From JAJDGF01 sp031549325 (GTDB lineage Bacteria > Bacillota > Clostridia > Christensenellales > Aristaeellaceae), in the NCBI GenBank assembly GCA_031549325.1, contig JAVBQA010000008.1, positions 17,801-81,800 on the forward strand: 64,000 bases of DNA, read 5' to 3'. Under the pieces are notes generated by a model, which ran no database searches, was not told where the DNA came from, and saw nothing but the letters and a program-made list of their open reading frames with translations. The position numbers and the translations under genes were made by a program. Below, piece after piece: positions 31,891 to 39,338 of the stretch. The stretch's first letter is position 1; every line of letters starts with the position of its first letter.

Positions 31891-32532
31891 TCAGATTCCT
31901 TTATCATTATATTCGCACAGCCCATCCTGAAGCGGACAGCGCGCGCACTCCGGTTTTCTCGCATGGCAGCAGCGCCGCCCATGCCAGATGATGAGGTGGT
32001 GCGCGTGAGACCAGCGGGTTTTCGGCAGCAGCTTTCTCAGCTGCGCCTCGGTCTTGTCTGCCGTGTCGGCTTGGGCCAGCCCGATTCGATTGGCCACGCG
32101 AAACACATGCGTATCCACCGGGATCTGATCGTCCCCGAACGCCGCCAGCAGCACCACGCCCGCGGTCTTTTGCCCAACGCCCGGCAGCGCCATCAGCTGC
32201 TCGCGATCGTTAGGGACTTGTCCCCCATGTTTCTCCACCAGCGCCTGACAGGCCGCGACAATGTTCTTGGCCTTGGCATGGTACAACCCACACTCCTTGA
32301 TCAAGGGCTCCAGCTGCTCGGGCGTTAGTTTCGCCATCGCAAACGCGTCCGGATACAGCGGGAACAAGCGTTCGGTCACCAGATTTACACGCTTGTCCGT
32401 GCACTGGGCGGACAGGATGGTGGCGACCAGCGTTTCGAAGGGGTTTGAAAAATGCAGCTCGGCCCTGGCTTCCGGGTACAACCCTTCCAAAGCGTCCAGC
32501 ACGCGCGCAGCCTGACTGGCGGTCATCCTCAT
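31891..32532 (-). CDS. nth: Endonuclease III (DNA glycosylase/AP lyase)
   Basis: 213 residues. Helix-hairpin-helix with catalytic Lys ('LMALPGVGQKTAGVV') and catalytic Asp ('IPVDTHVFRV'). The [4Fe-4S] cysteines are in 'CHARKPECARCPLQDGLC', with 6 residues between the last two instead of the usual 5. It removes oxidised pyrimidines. ATGs at 32532 and 32526 both fit the AAGGGG upstream; the longer is given. The stop is 4 bases before obg, so they are co-transcribed. Confidence 0.95.
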   Translation of the reverse strand: MRMTASQAARVLDALEGLYPEARAELHFSNPFETLVATILSAQCTDKRVNLVTERLFPLYPDAFAMAKLTPEQLEPLIKECGLYHAKAKNIVAACQALVEKHGGQVPNDREQLMALPGVGQKTAGVVLLAAFGDDQIPVDTHVFRVANRIGLAQADTADKTEAQLRKLLPKTRWSHAHHLIIWHGRRCCHARKPECARCPLQDGLCEYNDKGI

Positions 32533-32631
32533 CAAACCCCTTCGCTTTTGTGTCGTTTTATTATACCAAAGCCATGCGGCGGTGGAAACCGAAGCATTGT
32601 TATTTTTAAGCGCTCTTGTTAAGTACGCGCA

Positions 32632-32904
32632 TCAATACGAGAGCGCCGCCAGCTTCGGGCGCCCGCCTCCCCGCCGGTCCACACTGTATAGCCCGATCAT
32701 GTTGGCGGGCCGCCCCGGCCCCAACAGGTTTTGAACCGCCTTGGTGTCCTTTAGGTCGAACTGCAGCGACAGTCCACAGCCGATGGCCACGTCTTTGGGG
32801 GTGGAAATCACGCGAACATTTAGCCCTGCGCGGCGCAGCACGCCTTCGTAACGCATAACCTGTTGCCTGGAACGAAAGGCGGCGACGCCAAATAGCTCAT
32901 CCAT
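32632..32904 (-). CDS. DUF3343 family protein, putative sulfur/selenium carrier-like
   Basis: 90 residues. 'FRSRQQVMRYEGVLRRAG' and 'PKDVAIGCGLSLQFDL' (one conserved Cys) match the DUF3343 family, which often neighbours YedF or cysteine desulfurases. The ATG at 32904 has GAGGG 8 bases upstream; earlier ATGs crowd that site. It is head-to-head with the desulfurase gene across 97 bases, which suggests shared function or control. The C-terminus is basic. Confidence 0.85.
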   Translation of the reverse strand: MDELFGVAAFRSRQQVMRYEGVLRRAGLNVRVISTPKDVAIGCGLSLQFDLKDTKAVQNLLGPGRPANMIGLYSVDRRGGGRPKLAALSY

Positions 32905-33001
32905 ATGCATTCCCTCTCTTTGCATAGCCAAAAAGGCTTCTCCATATAGTTTACGGCGGAGCGCTTACCGTGGTTCCCGTGCGCTCGGAAGGAAGTGCAA
33001 A

Positions 33002-34141
33002 ATGGAGATTTATCTGGACAATGCAGCCACCAGTCACCCCAAGCCACCCGAAGTGTTGCTGGCGATGAAGCAGGCGCTGACCGAGAACAACGGCAACCCC
33101 GGGCGCTCGGGCCACCGGCGGGCGCTGTCGGGTGCGCGCACGCTGCTCCAGTGCCGGGAGGTGTTGGCAGAGCACCTTGGCAATGTGGATCCGTTTGATA
33201 TCGCGTTAATGTTCAACTGCACCGACGCGCTGAATCTCGGGATCAAGGGCAGCCTGCACAAGGGTGACCACGTGATCTCGAGCTTGCTGGAGCACAACTC
33301 AGTGCTGCGGGTGCTGGAGGGTCTCAGGCTGCGCGGCCAGATCGACGTGACGCTGGTTCCGCCAAACGCTGAAGGCATCATCGAACCGGAAGCCGTGCAG
33401 CGGGCGATTCGCCCGCACACCCGGCTGATCGCGCTGACCCACGCATCCAATGTAACAGGCGCGATTCAACCCATCTCGGAGTACGCCCAGCTCGCCAACG
33501 GCGCGGGGATTCGGCTGCTGATCGACGGCGCGCAAGGATTCGGGCTGCTTCCCGCAGATGTGCTGAAGGAAAGAATTCCGTTGTATGCTTTCCCCGGACA
33601 CAAGGGCTTACTGGGGCCTCAGGGCACCGGCGGGCTGTATATCGCGCCGGGTATCGAGCTGAACACGCTGCGCGAGGGAGGCACTGGCTCCAGCTCCGAC
33701 AGCATGCGCCAGCCGGACGAGCGCCCGGAGCGCTACGAGAGCGGCACGGCCAACCTGCCGGGCGTCGCGGGCTTGCTGGCGGGCGCCAGCCACGTGCTCA
33801 AAAACGGCGAACAAATGATCGCGCACGAGAACGCGCTCACAGACCAACTGATGAGCGGGCTGAAGGGGATCGACGGCGTGACCATTTATCATCCTGCCGC
33901 GCGGCGCGTGGGCGTGATCAGCTTCAATGTGAACGACTTCACTTCTGGTGCGGTGGCCGATCGGTTGGACCAACTGGGGTTCTGCGTGCGCGGCGGTCTG
34001 CACTGCGCGCCTGGCGCGCACCGAGTCTTGGGAACGCTGCAGCGCGGCGCGGTGCGCGCAAGCATCGGACACCAAAACACGCCCGAGGAGATAGACGCTT
34101 TCCTGGGCGCGGTGTCACAGATCGCAAGAGCCGATGTTTAA
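33002..34141 (+). CDS. Class V aminotransferase, cysteine desulfurase family (TIGR01977)
   Basis: 379 residues. 'IYLDNAATSHPKP' start, PLP lysine in 'FPGHKGLLGPQG', and the active-site Cys loop 'GFCVRGGLHCAPGAH'. The wording of the motifs fits the TIGR01977 branch rather than IscS/NifS or SufS. It would mobilise sulfur (or selenium) from cysteine for a carrier; the divergent DUF3343 gene is a candidate partner. The ATG at 33002 follows GGAAGGAAG. Its end overlaps the convergent carboxypeptidase end by 4 bases. Confidence 0.9.
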   Translation: MEIYLDNAATSHPKPPEVLLAMKQALTENNGNPGRSGHRRALSGARTLLQCREVLAEHLGNVDPFDIALMFNCTDALNLGIKGSLHKGDHVISSLLEHNSVLRVLEGLRLRGQIDVTLVPPNAEGIIEPEAVQRAIRPHTRLIALTHASNVTGAIQPISEYAQLANGAGIRLLIDGAQGFGLLPADVLKERIPLYAFPGHKGLLGPQGTGGLYIAPGIELNTLREGGTGSSSDSMRQPDERPERYESGTANLPGVAGLLAGASHVLKNGEQMIAHENALTDQLMSGLKGIDGVTIYHPAARRVGVISFNVNDFTSGAVADRLDQLGFCVRGGLHCAPGAHRVLGTLQRGAVRASIGHQNTPEEIDAFLGAVSQIARADV

Positions 34142-35244
34142 CCAAACTTCCAGTGCAGAAACACCCTACGCAACGCCTGCCCATAACTGCCCTTAGGCAC
34201 GTCATTTCTGGCCAGAAGCTCCACAACCGACTCGGTCTTGCCATCGATGGTGATGATGGCGTGCCCAATCCGCTGCCCTTCCTCGATGGGTGCGCTGAGC
34301 GGGTCCATCTCGATCAGCACCAGTGGCGTCTCGCTGGTCAGCACCGGCAAGTCCACCGACTTGGCGTACAGTGCGTCCACCCGCCTGTCAATGCCGCCGC
34401 GCACCCAGGGCGATATGGCCACATCGCCCTTGTTGAACAGGTGCTCGGCGTGGTAATTGGCAAAGCCCCATTCGGTCAGTTCGCTGGCGCTGTCGAACCA
34501 ACTGCCGCAGTTCAGCACGACGCCCACCAGTTCCATGCCTCCGCGTTCGCAGGAAAACACCAGGCAACGCCCGGCCCCGTTCGTGAAGCCGGTCTTGACG
34601 CCGGTGGCGCCCTCGAGCGTGTTCAGCAGCTTGTTCTTGTTTTCGAGCACCCGGGCGTACGGGTTGCCCGGCCAGGGGATTGTGGCCTTCTTTGTGGAGA
34701 CGATCTCACGGAACACGCCGTACTCCAACGCCTTGCTGGCAATGCGCGCCATCCCGAGCGCCGAGGCGCTGTGCCCCTTTGCGTCCAACCCGTGGGGATT
34801 GACAAAGTTGGCATCGGCATCCAGCTGAAGGGCTCTTGCGTTCATGCGCTTGGCGAAGACATCGGTGTCTCCGTCGATGTGCTCGGCGATGGCCACGGCG
34901 GCGTCGTTGCCCGAACGCATCAACAGGCCGTACAACATGTCGCGCATGGACAGTTGTTCGCCTCTACGCAGGTAGATCGACGTGCCTGGCACGCCGAAGG
35001 CGTTCTTCCCCGCCGTCACCACATCCTCCAATGAACTGTTCTCAATCGCCAAAAGCGCAGTCATGACCTTGGTGGTCGACGCCATTGGCAAGCGCTCGTT
35101 GGCGTTTTTTGCGTACAGTATCCGGCCGCTGCTGCGTTCGATCAGCACAGCGCCCTTGGCCTGAATGTCTGGCATCTCCTCCGCGTGCACGATGGTGGCG
35201 AAAAAAAGCAACAACGCCAAAAACAAAGAACCGCGTTTGCGCAT
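34138..35244 (-). CDS. D-alanyl-D-alanine carboxypeptidase (S11, DacA/DacF type)
   Basis: 368 residues. A signal peptide (cleavage after 'VHAEE' region, about residue 22) leads into the serine carboxypeptidase: 'MASTTKVM' (SxxK), 'RSGNDAAV' (SxN) and 'GVKTGFTNGAG' (KTG). A C-terminal PBP5-like beta domain follows, but no clear amphipathic anchor helix. It trims the terminal D-Ala of peptidoglycan stem peptides outside the cell. The ATG at 35244 has GGAGGG 6 bases upstream. Monocistronic. Which paralogue (vegetative or sporulation) cannot be told. Confidence 0.93.
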   Translation of the reverse strand: MRKRGSLFLALLLFFATIVHAEEMPDIQAKGAVLIERSSGRILYAKNANERLPMASTTKVMTALLAIENSSLEDVVTAGKNAFGVPGTSIYLRRGEQLSMRDMLYGLLMRSGNDAAVAIAEHIDGDTDVFAKRMNARALQLDADANFVNPHGLDAKGHSASALGMARIASKALEYGVFREIVSTKKATIPWPGNPYARVLENKNKLLNTLEGATGVKTGFTNGAGRCLVFSCERGGMELVGVVLNCGSWFDSASELTEWGFANYHAEHLFNKGDVAISPWVRGGIDRRVDALYAKSVDLPVLTSETPLVLIEMDPLSAPIEEGQRIGHAIITIDGKTESVVELLARNDVPKGSYGQALRRVFLHWKFG

Positions 35245-35320
35245 GGACACCCCTCCGATGAAGAATCATCATTGGATATGCTGCACAAGGCGGCTATAGA
35301 CTATGTGGACCGGACGTATC

Positions 35321-36469
35321 TCAGGATTCGACCTGAATTTGACAATCCGATGCCCCGAGGTACTGACAGAAGGATTTCAATGCATTTTCGCGCGCTAATA
35401 GTATTGATCGCGTGGGCTTGACACCCTTCTCCCACCACCAATGCTTGATGATAAGCTCGCCTTTTCTGAAGTGCTCCGGCTCGAACCGCGCCACGAAGCG
35501 GTCGCCGTGGGCGACTGGCAGCACATAGTAGCCGTATTCACGCTTGGCTTGTGGCGTGTATACCTCCCAGCGATAGTAGAACCCAAACAGCGCCTCGATC
35601 AGCTTGCGATCCCAGATCAGGTTGTCCAGCGGCGCGATGAAGCGCATTTTCGAATCGGGCCTTCCCTCCAGCGCATCCATCAGCACCTGTTCGTTTTGGG
35701 CCGGAATGAACATGGGACCCAGCCCTTCCACTTCGACCGGCAAAATCCGCTTCTGCTCCTCCAACCGCTTGAACGCCGCCGCCCGCCGAGCGGCGGTGAA
35801 CCCTGGCATAAACAGAAACGCATCGCTGGCGCGGTTCCACAGCAGTCCGACGGCGGAAATCCGGCGCAACAGCAGCCAGGCATAGTAATCCGCATCGTCC
35901 GGATGCGGATCCGGCGCAGTGATCAGCTCTCCAGGCAGGTGGTTCTCGATCAAATCGTAATAGCGCTGTGTGCCCTTTTTGTGGCTCAGAATCAGCTCGC
36001 CACGAAACCACAGCCCCTCCATCGCCGCGCGGGACAAGTTGGTCGGCCCCCAGGGCCAGTCCACCTTCTCCCCAAAATCAATATCTGACGAGCACAGGGG
36101 GCCGCGCGCCTTGATTTCCTCGATCAGCCGCGGATAGCTGTTGACAACCGGTTCCGCGTGGTACATCGAGCCATAGCCGGTGTTCCGGATGCGCCGAAAA
36201 CACGGGAAATCCTCGACCGGGAAGATGCACATGTTCTTGTCGAAGCCGTCCATCAGCACGCGCTCCTTACTATAAAGCGCATCGAAAAGCATGGCAGGTT
36301 GATAGTTCTCGATGCGGCTCTGCAGCACCAGATCAGGATTCCGCCCCACCACATTCAAAGGATCGAACTGCAAGGATCCAAGCCCTTTAACGTGGGACAT
36401 CAGCCCGCTGCGCGAACCAAAATGCAGCCGGAACAGGTACCTCCTTGCCTGCGCGCCCATGATGCGCAT
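35321..36469 (-). CDS. YcaQ/AlkX-family winged-helix DNA glycosylase
   Basis: 382 residues. The HTH_42 fold is seen in 'VKGLGSLQFDPLNVVGRNPD'; Gln34-Phe35-Asp36 is the QxD catalytic motif of E. coli YcaQ-type enzymes, which unhook interstrand crosslinks. 'WEVYTPQAKREYGYYVLPV' and 'DRFVARFEPE' are typical C-terminal parts. The start ATG directly abuts the helicase stop (TAGATG), with GAGG upstream, so translation is coupled. Both proteins point to repair of bulky or crosslinked DNA. Confidence 0.85.
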   Translation of the reverse strand: MRIMGAQARRYLFRLHFGSRSGLMSHVKGLGSLQFDPLNVVGRNPDLVLQSRIENYQPAMLFDALYSKERVLMDGFDKNMCIFPVEDFPCFRRIRNTGYGSMYHAEPVVNSYPRLIEEIKARGPLCSSDIDFGEKVDWPWGPTNLSRAAMEGLWFRGELILSHKKGTQRYYDLIENHLPGELITAPDPHPDDADYYAWLLLRRISAVGLLWNRASDAFLFMPGFTAARRAAAFKRLEEQKRILPVEVEGLGPMFIPAQNEQVLMDALEGRPDSKMRFIAPLDNLIWDRKLIEALFGFYYRWEVYTPQAKREYGYYVLPVAHGDRFVARFEPEHFRKGELIIKHWWWEKGVKPTRSILLARENALKSFCQYLGASDCQIQVES

Positions 36470-38734
36470 CTACCTCGCTCCAATCTCGTGAAGGATTTGC
36501 CCAAGCGCGATCTTAGCGTCCCTACCCGCGCCCGCGCCGATGCAGCCTGGACAGCCGTGCTCGCAGGGGCACTTGTCGAGCAACTCGCCCGCCTGAATGA
36601 ACAGCTCCATGTCCATCTCGAACACGCGGTCGGAGAGCCCAAGCCCACCCGGCGTGGCGTCGTTCAGGTACAGCGTTGGCCCTTGCGTAAACGGGTCGCG
36701 CACGTGATAGTGCACGTGGATATCCTGCGGCGAGCACATCAGGTACACAGGCGCGATGTGACGAATCAGGTGGGACAACCCAACCATGGCGCTCTGCATC
36801 AGATCCTTGCCGTGGCGCTGCTCCATGCCGTCGGGCATCACCCACCAGCAGGCGGTGGTGTGCATCTCGAGTTCGGGCAACGTCACCGGCCCCCAACCGA
36901 GATTTTCCCCGGTATCCAGCTTCATCTTCTTGAACAGCGTCACGATCTGGCTGACCAGCACCTCTCCCCGGCAGCGCTTCATGGCGCCCAGGGGCCGCTC
37001 GTCAAACGAGTCAAGCACCTTCAGACTAACCGTCAAGTCAGCGTCTGTGTAATAGTCCACATCCACTGCGCGGATGTAGGCCTTTTTGTCGTCGAAGTCC
37101 AGCGTTTCCACCTGATACTGCTTGCCTTCGTGCATGTAGATCGCATACTGATGCAGCAGCATGGGCACAGTGAAGCGATCCATCTCGCCGATGACGCGGT
37201 GTTTCCCAGGCATCGTGATATCGATGATCAGGAAGTTCTGGTCGGACGCCGAGCGCAGGCTGATGCCCGCCTGCGGAAACTCCTCGGCCATCCAATAAAA
37301 ACGGCCTTCAACTTCGCGCAGGATGTTTTGCTCGGACAGGAATTCCAGCATCTCGCGGGTGGAGTCGGCGTCGCCGAAGCACTCCCCTTCATCAAACGGC
37401 AGCTCGTAGGCGGCGCATTTGAAGTGATTCAGCTTGATGTACAGGTTCTCCGGGTTGATCAGCGCCTGCTCGGGCGACTGGCCGAAAAAATATTCCGGGT
37501 TGTTCACAATGTATTGATCCAGCGGGCCGGAGCTGGCCACCATCAGCAGCAGCGAGTCGGCGTTTCGCCTGCCCGCGCGCCCGGCTTGCTGCCAGGTGCT
37601 GGCGATGGTGCCCGGATAGCCGCACAGCAGACACGCCTCAAGCTGTCCGATGTCGATGCCTAGCTCCAGCGCGTTCGTCGAGACCACCGTTAGGATGTTC
37701 CCGGCGCGCAGCTCGCGCTCAATCTCGCGCCGAAGGGACGGCAGGTAACCGCCCCGGTAGCCGCGCACCTTGCCCGCGTCGCCCAGAGGCTCCCTCACCA
37801 TGTCCTTCAATTGGCGCACCATCACCTCGACTTGAAGGCGGGAGCGCGCAAAGATGATGGACTGGATCTCGTTTTTCAGAAACCCTGTGGCAAGTCGCTG
37901 CGTCTCATGCAGCACACTTTCGCGGATGCCCAGCTGCCGATTCACCACCGGCGGGTTGTACAGGATGACGTGTTTCGCGCCGGTTGGCGCGCCATTGTCG
38001 TCCACCAGCGTGACGGGCTTGCCGATCATGGTGGAGGTCAGTTCCCGTGGGTTCCTGATGGTGGCCGAACAGCAGATGAACTGCGGATTCGCTCCGTAGA
38101 ACGCGCAGATGCGGCGAAGCCGACGAATGACGTTGGCCAGGTTTGAGCCGAAGATCCCGCGGTAGGCGTGGATCTCGTCGATGACCACATACTTCAGGTT
38201 CTCGAACAGCTTCACCCACTTTGTGTGGTGCGGCAGGATGCCCGCGTGCAGCATGTCAGGGTTGGTGACGACCACATGCCCAGCTGTGCGGATGGCGGTC
38301 CTGGCGGGCGCGGGCGTGTCGCCGTCGTAGGTGAACGCCTTGATGTCGGCGCCCATCTCCTCGATGATGGAGTAGAGTTCGGCCACCTGGTCACTGGACA
38401 GCGCCTTGGTCGGAAACAGGTACAGCGCCCGCGCGTCCGGGTTCTTCAGGATTTCTGACAGCACCGGCAGGTTGTAGCACATGGTCTTTCCAGAGGCCGT
38501 AGGCGTGACGACCACAACGTCCTCACCGCGCGAAACGGCGTCGATGGCGTGGCGCTGATGGGTGTAGAGCTTGTGAATGGAGCGCTTCCCAAGCACCAAC
38601 CGAATGCGCTCATCCATATCGGCCGGAAAATCCAGATACGAAGCAGGCCTGCTGGGCAATTCCCGCCAGCAGGTCACATTGTTCATGAACATGGGATTGT
38701 TTTTGAGCGCGCTCAGGTATTGGCTGAGGTTCAT
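36470..38734 (-). CDS. mrfA: DEAD/DEAH-box helicase with C-terminal Zn cluster, MrfA/YprA type
   Basis: 754 residues. RecA-like domains: Walker A 'TPTASGKT' (77-84), 'DEIH' (186-189), 'CSATIRNP' (motif III), 'STNALELGIDIG' and motif VI 'QQAGRAGRRN'. The C-terminal DUF1998 region ends with four cysteines at 722, 724, 728 and 731 ('CPCEHGCPGC'). In B. subtilis MrfA is a 3'-5' helicase that acts with nuclease MrfB in mitomycin damage repair; no MrfB is here. The ATG at 38734 follows GGGAGG. It lies 25 bases after nrdG and abuts the YcaQ gene. Confidence 0.92.
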   Translation of the reverse strand: MNLSQYLSALKNNPMFMNNVTCWRELPSRPASYLDFPADMDERIRLVLGKRSIHKLYTHQRHAIDAVSRGEDVVVVTPTASGKTMCYNLPVLSEILKNPDARALYLFPTKALSSDQVAELYSIIEEMGADIKAFTYDGDTPAPARTAIRTAGHVVVTNPDMLHAGILPHHTKWVKLFENLKYVVIDEIHAYRGIFGSNLANVIRRLRRICAFYGANPQFICCSATIRNPRELTSTMIGKPVTLVDDNGAPTGAKHVILYNPPVVNRQLGIRESVLHETQRLATGFLKNEIQSIIFARSRLQVEVMVRQLKDMVREPLGDAGKVRGYRGGYLPSLRREIERELRAGNILTVVSTNALELGIDIGQLEACLLCGYPGTIASTWQQAGRAGRRNADSLLLMVASSGPLDQYIVNNPEYFFGQSPEQALINPENLYIKLNHFKCAAYELPFDEGECFGDADSTREMLEFLSEQNILREVEGRFYWMAEEFPQAGISLRSASDQNFLIIDITMPGKHRVIGEMDRFTVPMLLHQYAIYMHEGKQYQVETLDFDDKKAYIRAVDVDYYTDADLTVSLKVLDSFDERPLGAMKRCRGEVLVSQIVTLFKKMKLDTGENLGWGPVTLPELEMHTTACWWVMPDGMEQRHGKDLMQSAMVGLSHLIRHIAPVYLMCSPQDIHVHYHVRDPFTQGPTLYLNDATPGGLGLSDRVFEMDMELFIQAGELLDKCPCEHGCPGCIGAGAGRDAKIALGQILHEIGAR

Positions 38735-38759
38735 TGGCTGCCTCCCTGGTTGCCGCGAT

Positions 38760-39254
38760 TCACTCGCTTATGCATTCAACGGCTTTGCCCGTTTCCAACG
38801 ACTTTCGTACGTCGATCAGCCGCTGATTCCTTGAGCCGCGAAAGCGCAGCTCCAGCGTGCGCTGATCCTGCTCGAAGCGCCCGTCGATCAACACATCGCA
38901 CAACGCCAGCAGCGTTCTCGCATCCGCGTCTTTCATCAGTTCCTCAAATGTGTAGCCGCTGTAGGCCCACACGCTCAGTCCGGCCTGTCGCGCAGCGCCG
39001 GCGAGCTCCGCGCAGGCCAAACTCTGCGCAAATGGCTCGCCGCCGGACAGCGTAATCCCATCCAGCAGCGGATTGTTCAGAAACTCCCGGATGATCTCCC
39101 AGGTCTGGGCATCCCGGCCGCCACAAAAGTCGTGGGTCTGCGGGTTGTGGCAGCCGGGGCACCCGTGTGGGCACCCCTGTGTAAACACCGTGTACCGAAA
39201 CCCCGGCCCATCCACGATGGAATCATTCACCGTTCCAGCAATGCGTATTCTCAT
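38760..39254 (-). CDS. nrdG: Anaerobic ribonucleotide reductase activating protein NrdG
   Basis: 164 residues. Radical-SAM activase with 'QGCPHGCPGCHNPQTHDF' (CxxxCxxC), 'ITLSGGEPF' and 'SVWAYSGYTFEEL'. It installs the glycyl radical on NrdD. The ATG at 39254 has GGGGGA 5 bases upstream. It is 84 bases downstream of nrdD and probably in its operon, which may continue into the helicase and glycosylase genes. Confidence 0.95.
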   Translation of the reverse strand: MRIRIAGTVNDSIVDGPGFRYTVFTQGCPHGCPGCHNPQTHDFCGGRDAQTWEIIREFLNNPLLDGITLSGGEPFAQSLACAELAGAARQAGLSVWAYSGYTFEELMKDADARTLLALCDVLIDGRFEQDQRTLELRFRGSRNQRLIDVRKSLETGKAVECISE

Positions 39255-39338
39255 GTCATTCCCCCAGGCTGGGTTTCTCAAAGGATACTTCTCCCTTGGG
39301 CAGGGTTTGAGGACAGCGCCGAAGCGTTCTCCGCGCCC

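Noticed and set aside
36158..37663. A 501-codon open frame on the plus strand opposite the mrfA and ycaQ genes
   Set aside because: Typical antisense frame of GC-rich coding DNA: His/Gln/Arg-rich, no ribosome site, no family pattern, and fully covered by two well-recognised genes.
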